Source of the DNA: Mycogone perniciosa
Taxonomy: Eukaryota > Ascomycota > Sordariomycetes > Hypocreales > Hypocreaceae
NCBI GenBank assembly: GCA_025331125.1
Contig: JAOALB010000091.1
Coordinates: forward strand, 62,001-126,000
Length of the DNA: 64,000 bases
Direction: 5' to 3'
Shown in pieces: positions 45,780-58,000 of this stretch (within the stretch, counting starts at the first letter, position 1; each line of letters opens with the position of its first letter). The notes beneath the pieces are model-generated. The model saw only the letters and a list, made by a program, of their open reading frames with translations. It searched no databases and was not told where the DNA came from. The position numbers and the translations under genes were made by a program.

Positions 45780-47025
45780 AGCATGATTGATGATATCTGT
45801 TTTAGGTGTTCCTTTTTTTACAAGTTCTAGAGTGTGATGCTTCGAGGCGCGGGAATGAAACTTTGGACGTTTCTATCAATTCAGTTGCCATGACGGCTCA
45901 ATGGGTTTCCTGTGTCTGGGGGCATTTCAGATATATGTTAGGGGGGGGCTCACCCTTTTTTTTTTCTCCCGCTCTTCTCCCATTTATTATAGGAATTTCT
46001 CGGAAACAGTGGTTAGGATGGATGGATCTCTTCGTTGTTTTGCACGGTCATGAACTGAAACAGAAAAACGTCTGTTTTGCCCTTGTGAAGAAAGGGATTA
46101 GAGGGAAGTCGATCGATGGCTAGGGGAGGTAAACCCCCTAGTGAGGTGACTTAAGCGGCTGGAGTGGTCTTTTTTTAATTGTCCAGCACTTGGCCGTCGT
46201 TTGAAGTGAAATGGACTCTTTTTCTTTCATCGCTGACGTTAGGGGTTAGAGTGGGATGGATGTTTTTATGTGTTGGGTTTCCTTTGCTCGCTATGGGAAG
46301 ATAAATGTGCAGGAAATGTAACATTATAAAGTCACAATTATAACGTTGAGAAGAGCTGTTTACACGCCCTTTGTTGTCTTTACAAGTCCATGAGCCTAGT
46401 CTCGTCAAAGCAGAGTAAAGGACATTTATACAGCAAGGTTCAGTTGAAGGAGCAAAATTTAAGCAATTGCTGATCGTAATATTGTACACTATCATCCTAC
46501 ATACAGCCCATACCATACATGAATCATTCCCTAAAAAAAAAAAAGAGAAAATCCCAAGAAAGAACGGAAGAAACCCCAAAAGGAGCGAGTGCGAGAAAAG
46601 AAGAAAATAATAAAAAGCAGAACAAGACTTGTCATGATGCTCGTGGCCGCATTTGATTCTTTTTTCCCGTCCTGAATCGTATATACGTGATTAGAAGCCC
46701 TCGTAAAGAAGAAGAAAAAAGGTGAGGAAGTCGTTAAAAAGGCGAAGCTTTTGTTGTTCATAATGCGTGATCCTGTCCTGTGGTTCCCCGAATTTTGCAG
46801 TTTTCTTCCAAAAAGGGGAGAGATTTTTGGAGAGAAAAAAGACGAACAAACGAAACGAAGATCGAAGAGAGCGACAGAGCCTAGAGGCTATTACATCGTT
46901 TTTTTGTCGTGAAATAAAACCTCGAGTCGTATGCGTGTCATGGAAAAGAGTTGGTATCGTTGAAAGACACGTCGTAGAATCAGCAAAGAGCCAAAGCGAG
47001 ATCGTTGGAAGGCGAGGCGTTTGTC
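45780..47025. other. convergent 3' region
   Basis: This stretch of 1.25 kb lies between two stop codons. It is A/T-rich, with long T and A runs (about 45957, 46530 and 46700). No supported gene; the 3' UTRs lie here. Confidence 0.6.
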
Positions 47026-48225
47026 TCAGTGTCTTAGTCCCCGCCAGGACTGCACGTTTTCTCTATCCTCGCCGAATGCAAACTTGGCTGGAATGGTAGG
47101 CACGCTGGGAATGCCCCTATTCACATCCGGCACCACACTCAGAGGCTCGAGGGCGCTTCCTCGGGGCCTCAATGTGCGGGCGCTCATTGACCCTGCACCT
47201 ACGGCTCGCACGCTGTAGTAGTTATCGCTAATGTTTCTTCTACCGCTGGACCAAGGCGAAGGAGCTTCGAATGAGCTCCGCGTGGAAGAAGAGCCGGATA
47301 AGCCCGAGGGGGAGGAGGGTGTATAAGCAGAGTAGGCATGAGGAGGCGGTCGCTTGGTGAGCTTATTAGGCTCACGGTGATGCTGTTGCTGCACAATAAC
47401 AGGGGGAAGATTCGACGTAGAGGATGTTCTCCGCGCGGCGGTCATGAGTTTATGCCGATTGCGCAGAGATGTGAAGGCAAAGTCCCGAGAGGCGATTTTG
47501 CGGATCTTCTTGGGTGTGTTGTCATCTTCGTCGGCGTCCTGGTGGATTGTAATGTCGTCGTCAGCTGCGCGTTTGGTGCCCCTGGAAGAAGCAGCACTGG
47601 CCGGAGTGCGGATCTCCGCAGATGGTCGTGGGCTCTTCTTGGGGGTGAAGGGTGTAATTGCGAGAGGCCATTGCGGTGGCGGAGGAGGAGCGCAAGAAGG
47701 CGGTTGTGGGACAGCTAGGGTCTGAGGACCATTGCGAGGGAGTTGCGGTTGCGATATAGCGCCAGGAGGAGGCTGTCGTGTAGACTGTATAGCATGAGAG
47801 GAGAAGAACCCTGAAGCCACAAGGTGGTGATAGCTCGCTAAGGCCTCCTCCCTCGATGGCCTATCCATCTCGCCAGGCCTCTTCTCCGCCGCTGGCGTGA
47901 TCGTGATTGTAGTCGTTGTCTTCTTCTTCTCCTCAGCAGCAGAAGGACCAACGTCCCGTTTAAGCCGTAGTCGTCCACGAACACCCTCCCATACTTGTCC
48001 AAGCAGGTTTCCGCCCTTCTTGCCAATGCTGCCAGCTTGGTTTTGCTGCTGTTGCTGTTGCATCTGCATCCGTTCCGCCTCTACCGACCTCTCCAAAAAC
48101 GCACGCTCCTCCGGTCCGAGGAACTGCACAGGCGGCGCGGCAGATACGCGGTCCTTCATAGACCCTTCATGGAAACGACTGCGACTCGCCTGCGGCCTCG
48201 GGCCTCTCGTCCTTGGGGGCCCCAT
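47026..48225 (-). CDS. uncharacterised low-complexity nuclear-type protein
   Basis: A single exon encodes 399 aa from the ATG at 48225. The open frame continues to 48417, but that part begins at a non-ATG codon. I do not recognise a family. It begins with a basic stretch (MGPPRTRGPRPQASRSRF), then a predicted helix with a poly-Gln run (PEERAFLERSVEAERMQ), a Pro-rich middle, and basic patches of nuclear-signal type (SRGTKRAADDD and TPKKIRK). The tail is Ser/Arg-rich. Long open frame, ATG choice and Pro/Ser/Gln composition fit a real fungal regulatory or scaffold protein. It lies downstream of veA on the same strand. Confidence 0.7.
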   Translation of the reverse strand: MGPPRTRGPRPQASRSRFHEGSMKDRVSAAPPVQFLGPEERAFLERSVEAERMQMQQQQQQNQAGSIGKKGGNLLGQVWEGVRGRLRLKRDVGPSAAEEKKKTTTTITITPAAEKRPGEMDRPSREEALASYHHLVASGFFSSHAIQSTRQPPPGAISQPQLPRNGPQTLAVPQPPSCAPPPPPQWPLAITPFTPKKSPRPSAEIRTPASAASSRGTKRAADDDITIHQDADEDDNTPKKIRKIASRDFAFTSLRNRHKLMTAARRTSSTSNLPPVIVQQQHHREPNKLTKRPPPHAYSAYTPSSPSGLSGSSSTRSSFEAPSPWSSGRRNISDNYYSVRAVGAGSMSARTLRPRGSALEPLSVVPDVNRGIPSVPTIPAKFAFGEDRENVQSWRGLRH

Positions 48226-49606
48226 TCTGTATCTTCGAGGCTGACAAAGGAGAGAAAGAGGAGACGACCGGCGCTTAGGGTCGAATCTCCAAGAGGTCGA
48301 TAGAGGTCGGTATCTTATAGGCCACGCCTGTTTTGCGTCGCTCGTTGCTTTTGTCGAGTCTCTCGTGTGGCGGGGGAACGCCAAAGGAACGGCATTTAAA
48401 CCCGAGTAAAGACACACAAAGGACGTCCAATTGACGCAATTGGAATGAATGAATTGTGATTATCTTTGATCGTGATCGTGATCGTGATTCGTGAAAAAAT
48501 TGCATGTACGTCAGTAATATGTGTTGTACAAAGTAGGGGGGGCGCTGTTGGCCCTTGTAAGTAAGACCGTGGATTCCATTGTTTTGTTATCTTTCCAGCA
48601 TTCCCATATCAGGGGTCCACGTGACTTCACCACGGCAACGGACCTCATCCTTGCAGGACCCGTCATTTCGCAGTCTGCAAGGAACCGTCAGGGGTTGTGC
48701 ATCACCAAGACGACAGATTTCACATTAATATTATTGGTTACAGAGTAGACGCATGCAGTCATCACGGCGTGTCACATACGAGTACTTCGTATGCCCATCA
48801 CACATGTCTGGTGGTCCCTTTGACGCCCCCTGGTGACAAACAAGGCGATGTCATCATCCACATGCCCTTGGAACTACTATCTATATCAGAGACAACAGGG
48901 AGGTCCAACAACTTTGTCAATTATCCTGTCCGTCACCTTCAGACACTACTTCCTACCTACCCAAACAAATTTCAACATTTTCCAGCGTTGAATGGCATAC
49001 AAGAGTTCGGCACATTTCCAGTGTCCAAAAACGCATCCTCCATGCAACCCGTGTTCCGGTGCCGTGTACGGAGTATCAACACCAGAATGATTTTCCATCT
49101 ACAAATGCCACCGCCAAACGAAATGAGAAAAGGCCGAGTCGCATGCATGCTTCAACAATGATATCCACGTACATCACTTGCGACTATGAAAAATCGAAAC
49201 CAGCAACCACAAAAGATGACAATATTGGTGGCTGAAAGAGTGGTTGGTGTACCAGAGATGGTAAATATATCAAGCATGGGAAATGAGCCTCAATGAATGA
49301 TACTCTAGGCTCAGTCCCAGGTATCGGTGTGGTAAATAAAATAAAATAAAGTGGCGGGGAGTCAGAGAGATACCCCAGTCGTCGGAGTTCTGTTGGTCAT
49401 CTCGCCTTAACAAGAACTCAGCATCGCGCCTCAACTCCGAAACCCAAAATCCCATTCGTGTTGCTAGCATCTCCAAACCGGAGGAGGTATTGATGCTAGA
49501 TATGGTCCCAAAACGCCGGTTGATAGATCTGGTTGGTATAGATGGGACCTAATCAATCGGTCGTGTAAACCTATGAGCGGGTGTCATAAGATTAAACGTG
49601 TTGGTA
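48226..49606. other. intergenic, veA 3' flank
   Basis: This gap of 1.4 kb lies between the uncharacterised gene and veA. It holds a GATCGT repeat (48468-48490) in the presumed leader of the uncharacterised gene, and motif copies at 48777 (TACGAGTACTTCGTA) and 49064 (GTACGGAGTA). No gene is supported. Confidence 0.6.
48468..48490. repeat. GATCGT tandem repeat (about 3.5 units)
   Basis: GATCGTGATCGTGATCGTGA lies about 250 bp upstream of the start of the uncharacterised gene. It is a short simple repeat. Confidence 0.8.
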
Positions 49607-51251
49607 CTAGTTGAATGTGACAACGCCAATCTGGCCGTCTGCACGAGAATACATGCCCTGATCAGGCTCAGGTGTAATCCCACGATAGCCATTGCCATGA
49701 TGCGGATCAAGCTGTCGCTGCCCGTTGTGCAACGGTTTGTTGTTTTGGGAGAAGACATTGTCGTGTTTTCGCTTGGCCCCAGTTGGCATCGGCAGGGGAG
49801 GCGGTTGCAGCTCCGTCTGGGCTTCGATTGGCGGTAGGGGAGACACCAGTGATGCAATCCTAAGCGGTGCCAGAGACGGGTGGGATTGAATGTGTGTCCT
49901 GGGCGGGGGTGGAGCTGCAATGGGCGCGGGGGTATAAGGAGGGTGAGACGGCGCGCGAGAGTGACTCTCGACTGATGAGTAGATGGATGGTGAAGACGGA
50001 ACATAGCCTCCTCCTGAGACTCGGTTGTCATAGTAATCCTGCTTAATAGACAAGGCCGGCGATGGGCAATGCTGAGATGTGCCTCGGACGCCGTATGGGT
50101 ACGAGGACATGTCCGGCTTGGCATAGGGTGACTGAGACGTCGAAGGATATGGTCCAGCCGGCGATATTGGCGGCATCGATCCACTCGGTGCATGTGCATA
50201 GTGACGGGACGCCGGATGCGGGGGCGCACTCGCTTCCCCAAACGAAAGGTGCATGGAACGGGCAGCGGAAGATTGCGTATGATCGTAAGATGAGGGAGGA
50301 GGAGGAGGCAGAGGGGCATGGTAGCTATCAGCAATAGATGGCCGCCTTGGGTGATCAGGGTAAGGCATACGTTGATCGGTCGAATTGCTGAGAGATCGGG
50401 CCCGCAGGCCATGAGGGTCTTCGACTGCTGGGGTCACTGTCCTCCGGCGCGCATAATCGTCCTCACGTCTATCATAGCCATTTGCCTTGCTGTCACGCTT
50501 CCTCATACGAACGTCGCGGCGAATGCGGACTCGGCATCCTTGATCCGCAACCGTCTTGCTTAGCGATGTGCTCTCCATCAGGCCAGGGAACTTCTTGGCG
50601 CTGTACACGTTGAAGGCTTGCGTCTTGATCTCCATTCGCCAGTCAACGCCGGGTGGCAAGTCCGACTCAACGGGCTCCAGGTCGAAATCCTTCTCCTCCT
50701 TGGTAGTTTCGTACAAGCTGAAAGACAGTCGGAAGTAGCCCTCATGTCGAACAGAAAGATCGGGGAAGATGAAGTAGCCAGCCTCGGTAGGCCGGTCCAG
50801 GTAAGCCATGCCGGAAGCTGGGACGCCGGTCAGAATCGGGGGGTTGCTAGCAGCACCGTTCTGAACACGGCCTTGGGCCACGGGTCGAGCATGTTCCAGA
50901 CTGGCGTAAAGAAAGAAATTGGCATTGTAGTCGAATGTGATATCCTTGCCCTCGTCCGCGGATGGACCTTCAATGATGCGAAGCTCGACAACAGGAGGTG
51001 GGTCAACGGGTCTTCTGTCACTGTTGGCTGCACTGAAGTCAGAAACCGATCGTGTACGGCGATATGCGTCGCCATTCTCTGCCATATGCTGAAATCTTAC
51101 CCTTCATCCCCGAGCCGCATGCGCGAGCTCGCTCTGGTTGTTGCAATACCGTCAATTGGTACCATAGGGAGCGGTTTTCTCGGGTGACGCGGTGAATGCG
51201 CTGGACCGTATCCCGCGAAGCGGACGAGATTATGGAGGACGGAGTCGCCAT
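49607..51251 (-). CDS. VeA, velvet-family regulator
   Basis: Two exons (51251-51101 and 51027-49607) give 523 aa. The phase-1 junction rebuilds the velvet signature, joining LQQPERARACGSGMK to SDRRPVDPPPVVELRI. The velvet domain (about 25-220) includes NFFLYASLEHARPVAQGR, LTGVPASGMAYLDRP, GYFIFPDLSVRHEGYFRLSF and VADQGCRVRIRRDVRMRK. The rest is Pro/Ser/His-rich and disordered, with a basic patch GAKRKHD near the C-terminus. VeA moves to the nucleus in the dark, binds VelB and LaeA, and controls development and secondary metabolism. A frame starting at 51085 reads through the intron and is not the true start. The ATG has an excellent context (CACAATGGCG). Confidence 0.95.
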
Positions 51252-52228
51252 TGTGTCGCGAAACGTATGTCGTACTGGATGTGAATGAACGTCGAATACA
51301 CTGGTGGTGACCAGGCTGATTGGAACGGATGGTTAGCTTTTCTCAAAAGCTCGACTCAACTGTCTCTCGAGATTGATGGGGCTTGGAAGGGAACCGAAGG
51401 CAACATACGTTGCAATGGGGTTGTGATAATGGTGGACCACTTACCCCGTGGTTGCGAGTCGGGACTCGAGACACGGTCAACCGCAAAGGGAGGCGGTAGC
51501 CCCCTACAAAGACCAAGCTGAGGATGAACAAATCAACAAGTCGACCGTTTTCGTCACCATATGAGAGCTGTAGTAATCCGATGATGACGATTAAATAGAG
51601 TCGTTCGAGTAACCGTCGAGACCCAGGATTGTCGTGGGGTCGTTGTCGAAGATGTTGGAAGAGAAAGAAACCAACGAGGAACGGGACGAATGGGATGGAC
51701 GTGCGACCGTGGTGGTAGAAGCTGGCTGGGCAGACAGATGACTGGAACCACTGGAGGGTGTGGTGTGTGACTGACTGTGCGCAGGAGGAGGCCCCGGGAA
51801 TCTGGGACTAATGGACAGCGGGTCGCAGCTGAGGGTAAGCCAAGCGGCCTGCTCAGGATTCGCCAGCGCAAAAAGAGGTAAGCCTGGGCCGAGGCGCGAA
51901 GGGGGCGCGATTAGAGAGAGACTGGCAAGGATGTACGGGGGAGGATCGTATCGTCCCCAGTTTGGCGGTCCGGGGTGGGTGTGTGCGGACGATATGATGG
52001 ACGCAATCCGGTAGCAGTACTCCGTAGTATGAGAACTGTTGTGTGCCGGGCTTTCGGCAGTAGTAGTAGTAGTGGCAGTGGCAGTGGTGGTAACAGGACG
52101 AGGTTGCAATCTGATGGCCACGATGGTGATGAAGCAGAGAGGCCGTCTGTCTGGCTGGTCTTCCTGGTCTCGGGCACCTGATCTGATCCAAGGACCCGGT
52201 CACCAGGCAATTCGACCGAGAAAGAGAT

Positions 52229-52579
52229 GCTCCGTACGAGTAGTACTATGTACTCCGTACATACAAGGAAGAATGGAATGCCAGCCAGAGCCTGATGGCA
52301 AATTCGATGGAGGGCGGCAAAAGGCCAAGCAGAGGCGCTCCGAGTCAGGCGGAGACCAAGGATCATGGACCAGGGTCCAGGGTTGTCGGGATGAAGTGGT
52401 GCAAAAAGGAAAGAAATTTTGGTCGCTTAGACATGGGTATGGTATAGGCATGGGCATGGGCCATCACACGGCTTGCACAATTGCACAGCACAACCCTTAT
52501 CCGTAATCAAGTGCTTATGTGTGCACAACTCGTAGCTCATCCTGCCAGTAGTACTCCGTACTACGAGTAGCAGTACTAC
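52229..52579. repeat. motif clusters in veA upstream region
   Basis: TCCGTACGAGTAGTACTATGTACTCCGTAC-type units (52229-52260) and AGTACTCCGTACTACGAGTAG-type units (52550-52579) lie about 1.0-1.3 kb before the veA ATG. Confidence 0.7.
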
Positions 52580-54976
52580 AAGCAGACACGAGTACTGTCT
52601 ATGGACATCGTCAACTCCTATCACACGCAGCGAACTGCATGATGCATTACATATGACGGCCCCGTTGCAGCAACTCGGCCCAGCTGTCCGCTCCTCCTAC
52701 CGGTCCCAGAAGACGCTGCAGACGCTGCACCAGAAACACGCCACTGCCTGTCGCCTCGCCGAAACAAGAATTGATCCGCGGCACAGAGCTGCCTCTTCGC
52801 ATAGCCCCTCCCACCGGCCATCTTCCGTCAACATCAGATACTCGTTACTCGTAGAAAAAAATAAGAGCCCACGATGACTGCGAAGAGAAAGGCTAATCCA
52901 AGCCAGGGGACAAAGACCGGCCCAAGGTGTGGGGGCGTGATGTCAGGGCTGGCCAACGGGAGATGTGTCTGTGATGCCTACGAGTACTCATACAGCTACA
53001 AACATGCCTACGAATGCTCGTACCGCGTTAAGAGGGCTTTTTCTGGGAAGGCATTTCTGGGACACGCTGGGACTGGCTGAGGCCTTTGGGCTGGTGGACA
53101 AGGAGGGCGGCTCATGGACGTGAGTGGTGGACATGGTATGCTGATGGGACCCCCCACACAATCACTCACACCCCGTTTTGCCTGGGAAACCTTGTGTTGG
53201 TTGGAGCTTGTGGTGACAAAAGTTGGGAACCATTGTGACAGCCGAAGCGAACCAAGGGCCTGGAGGCTGACATGAAGAGAAGACCCAAGGAAATGGTGTG
53301 CGTGGTTTTACCAGCCCCAAGGCGACACAACATCAGAATCCAGAAATCCAGAGCGACCGATGACCAGGAAAATTGTTTGGAGAAAATGCCCTAGGCTATT
53401 TCTGACGACGCCCCGTGGAGCAGCAGAGAGAACCTCCAGGCTGCTGCATCCAATCCCAATGTCTCGTCACCTGCGTCTCAGGCGTTATTGTCTCTTTTGG
53501 CTCTTTTCCTTTTCTCTCTCCCTCTTGCAGTGCGCATGGGCCAAGAAAGGCGACGGCCGTCTCTCCTACGGAACATTACCGGCCTAGTCATCTCGCCTCG
53601 AGCAGTGTGTTCTTATTAATAGTGTCCTTCACAGAGCTCTTGATGTGGATCATAGATAGTGTATGTCTCTGTCCTGCCATGCCGAATCGTGGAACCCGAC
53701 TTGTCATAAAAAGCCGTTGTGGATTGACGGTTGAACGCATTTCCTTCCGCTAGCTCTGGCCGGATGAACTGATCTCAACCGGCCTTCGAGTACTCGTAGG
53801 AGTTGACTGCTAGGCTAGTCCACCAGTCTTGCGAGAATACGCATAACATGCGGCGATGCTCCGTAGACGCATATATATAGTATTTATATATTAATATTGC
53901 CAATACTATGGCCAGCTTCCACTGGTCAATGGCAAGTTGGCATGCAAGGCAGCTCCCTCCGAATTCCACCGTGTACGACTACCGTCATGTGCACACGGCA
54001 TAAGTTGTTGTGCAAGATGACAGACACCTATGTCGTGCCCCTCTTGCTCCCAACTCCCGTCCCCCCCTCCGGCATCTTTAGGGGGCGGGTGGGTTGATCA
54101 ACGTCGTGGTATTGCGGCCGTTTTCACTCACTCGACCTCCCTGCTTACCTGCTTCGTGCCATAAACAGCCGCCAGCCGTTGTCATCTTGATGTGTGTGGC
54201 CGAGTACCTCGTACCATTCATCCATTTTTATACGAAATGGGCGGGCGGGCGCCGTGTGAGCTGCGTGTGCAACGTTCACTGGGAGAGGCGTGTCTCTCGC
54301 GTCGCGCAGAACCAGCCAAGCCCTGTTCAATTTGCAGCTCGCAAAAAGCCGTGTGGGCTGCTGGTCCGTGTCGCCTACACAATCCCAAGCCCATGGGCGC
54401 CGCCACAGCTGCAAACTACGAGTACCAGTTCTTCCTTGTCTCCTCCGCTTTGCTTTCATCCGTGCAGAGACAACGATACAGTGTGGCGTTGCTCCTTTTG
54501 GGCTGCCAGCACGGGAACCGGGAACTGTGCGGCAGATGTCTGGTAGAATTGGAGTGCGGATCGTTCCCCTCTCACTCATCTTCTTTGCTGTCTTCATTTC
54601 CCTCCTCTCAGTGCTGGCTTTGGCAGTCACTGGCACGGGCATCAGTAGCACTCAAAGCAGTCATCTGCAGTTTTTCTTCTCCTCCTTTATAGCGGGTTAG
54701 CTTGCAGATTTTCAGTGCATTTGAAACTCGACCGTCGACCGTGGAAAAGCAAGCTGTGTTAAACTTTCCAGCATCACAGCTGGAGCCACGCGCGCGGTCG
54801 AGCTGTGTGAGCGCCTTGAACAAAGCCTAAATGCTGGAGGCCGCGCTAGGAGACGGCTGAGACAGGCGAGTCGTCGACTACTGATCGGTTCCGTAGCCTG
54901 TCCGAAGCTGTCCTGTCCCGAGTCAGAATCTGAGACATTTGAGCGGCGTCAAGAATCGTAGGATGCGCGGAGCCAT

Positions 54977-55009
54977 GTACTCCGTACTCCGTACTTTGTA
55001 ATACTTCGA
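54977..55009. repeat. tandem TACTCCGTACTCCGTAC
   Basis: Two overlapping TACTCCGTAC units are followed by degenerate ACTTTGTAATACTTCG. They lie in gene-poor DNA. Confidence 0.75.
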
Positions 55010-58000
55010 GGACTTGGTAGGCTTGATTTGAAACTTGAGCACACGTGGATGAAAATGCTGTTCGAGGTGCGAGTGTGTCCTCGTACTGTGTGCGAGTTGA
55101 GAGTGCCTGGCGCAAGCGAGGCAATATACGTACGAAGAACAGTACCTACCAACAGTCTTTGTGGTGAAGCGGCTGGCTGTTGCACTGTGTCGATGGAGGG
55201 CGGACAACTGTTTCCCCGAAAAATACTCCGCAAGGTGGCAGTCTCTTTCCCCTTTCCCGCCTCACCCATAGCCTCATATTCTCCTCCTACTACGAGAACT
55301 CCGTACAGAGCACTCATACGCGCAAAGGGAAGAACTTTTTTATTCTTCGCATCTTCCTTGGACGTTCGATGGATCCTCCAGCTTCTAGACGCCACGACAG
55401 CTTCGGGTAAACCTTAGCAGCCCGAATCGGCGCTTCGGCCGAGATCAACCTTCGTTTTAGCCTCGTCCACGAAGGACGCGCCGTCGCCTCCACAGGCTAT
55501 GCCACCCCATCTCACGACACACGCCCCAGTTCTGAAGTCATGGGTCGCGGAATGCAGGCCCTCGACCTATCAGCGTTGGCCGGCTGCACGCAGTCGTCAT
55601 CCCCGATCTCCTAGCCGCGGCCTGTCCGGTCTCGTTCCTCTTTCGTCTCTCCCCACAGCAAAGACGTCTGTCTCCCCCCACTCTTGTGCAAGGAGTCAAG
55701 TCTGCATGCAGCATTTGAGTTTCGTACCCTTGTTGATGTTTGCTCTGAGCTGCAGCCGTTGGGGTTCGATGGAACGATCCCTGTTCGTGGAACGGCCTGT
55801 GCTTCGCTGCAAGTCGACGTCCAAGGCCGGTACTTGCAATATTAATTGATGCACAAGAAATCTTGTGTCCCGAATGCCAAGCAGAAAATGCACACGAAAT
55901 ACATGATGGGCTGTGCCAGCAAATTCACGGGAAATATTATTCTTTGACCAGGTTCTGTTCTATCAGCCGCCGCTTGTCTCATCTAATAATACATATACAT
56001 GCATATGTCACCAAACGCTTTTGCATCCATCTCCAAGCCTCTACGAAGTAAAGCGAGGCAAGTTGGCGCCTTTTCGACCCAACTCAATATTACTATAGTA
56101 GTAGATCTACTACTGCTGCTACTAGTATGTACTATTAATCACCTGCCCTTTGGGTACGACTATTGTACGAGTACAGGTACAATAGCTGCAAGCAATTCAG
56201 TTTCGTCTGCCTTTCGGTTTTCAGGTACATACGTCAAAAGAGGACCTGGTCACCGTCCCGACTCCAAGGTAAAGGCACCCGGTTATCTGCGTGGAGTGAC
56301 GATATTACCGAGTCCACGGATTTGCTTTCGGCTGTTGAGCATTCCATTGGGAAGTGCTGCCAACACCACAGGGCCTGCAGGAGAGGAGGGGAGGGAGCAG
56401 TGTTGTTTTCCATGAGTACCGCCAAGCCAACAGCTTCATGCCGTCTTCATTTGCCATCCTTGGTCCGTCACAAAGGTTCTGCAAGCACCGACAACCGAGT
56501 CGCCGGTAGGTTCTGTACACCAAGACGGAGCAGGACTATTATTATTGCTACTATGTACTAGCAACCAACAGAGGACTCTCATTTGTCCGATTGCAACAGA
56601 ATGTGGACTCATTACCCATTAAGAATCACATTTTTATTAACGTTTGGTGGCACGACGCTTTTGCGCCATCCCATGGAAACCAATGAGACTGAACGTTGGT
56701 CATCGGCTTTTTATCGTGCCAAGCGCTTTCATCCCACGATCGGTCCGAGGATCTCCATCGCCTCCAGAGCAGTCCTCTTCCAATATCCTCTTAGTTTCCA
56801 TGATCGACACACATGCATCGCCGAGTGTTCTCGTCGACACTAAGATCGGATCAGCCGGTCGAGTCAATCATGATGATGGCTTTTTGCTAGTCTGCAGCGT
56901 GGCTTGATTTCGACTGCTGCCTGTCTGTCACGTGCGCAGGGCAAACCCGTCGATGCCAATTCAACAAGAAGAACGATTATGTAGGTGCGGCATACTAACA
57001 ATACTGGATTAAGCTTTGGTCCGTTATATCGGCAAATCAAGCCGTCCATTCTGTTGCCCGGTTTGGCTGGCCAAGAAAGGGAAATACGGTCCTGGACGCT
57101 GTTTCAATATTTACTTTTGGCTCGAGTTATCAACTGGGTGTGCAGATTGTCACACGCAGGTCGTTAATGATCCGGCAAAGCTTGGACTATTGACTTTCAG
57201 AATTCATCCTCAATGTTCTTTCAGTCGGAGCTACTGTATCACCTAACTGTCATTTCACCGTTGACCTCATCATCTAGGATCCATATCCGACATTCATGGT
57301 GCTTCCGATCTAAATGGCTTCGTGAGAAGGGGCGATCGTCCAACCCTACGGAGTACAGATTCAATACCCACGTGGTATTGAGTGATTCATAAATACTGAG
57401 TACAAATGGAGGACTTGGCTAGACAAACAAACAAGCCTCTCCTCTTATTCGCTGGAAATGCGGCGAAGAATTGGTCGAACTGATAGTGGACTGCACCATA
57501 CCGCCGCCACCAATGCATGTCTCGGTGTAGTGCGGGTTCATCCAGCAGGTTTCCCGTGCTTCTTTCTTTTGTGAAGGGTGCTGGCGGTGGTGGCTTGGAG
57601 AGAGAAAGCAAAAAAATCAATCAATCACACATCAAGCTTCCTCAGATGAAGGCTATTACTACTGCTGCTACTGCGCTACATGGAACAGGAGACGGCTCGC
57701 AAGCACAGGGCGAGGATACCATCCGATATCGGTGCACAAACAGTACTTGAGTATGGCCGGAGCCTAGAATGATGAGCAAAAAGCACGATACTACTTCGTA
57801 CAACCAGACCGGGTCACGGGATATCCATAACTCCCTCATTCACATGTGCGGATACTGGTCCCTTCTGGAGATCGTGGCTGGACCCTCGGTGAACTAGCTT
57901 GAGACACAAGCATACTCCGTACCTCTTGGCGGGATTCTTCTCGGATTCAAAGAGACGTTGAAGAGGGAGGCAGAAACGCCGACTCATTCATTGTTCGGAA

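Noticed and set aside
51028..51085. Alternative start of veA at 51085 (MAENGDAYRR)
   Set aside because: This is intron read-through. Splicing from 51101 to 51027 restores the velvet signature, which this start would lose.
54094..54692. Overlapping frames of 150-168 codons on both strands
   Set aside because: Four overlapping frames on both strands are similarly open, which indicates stop-poor composition rather than coding; no domain in any.
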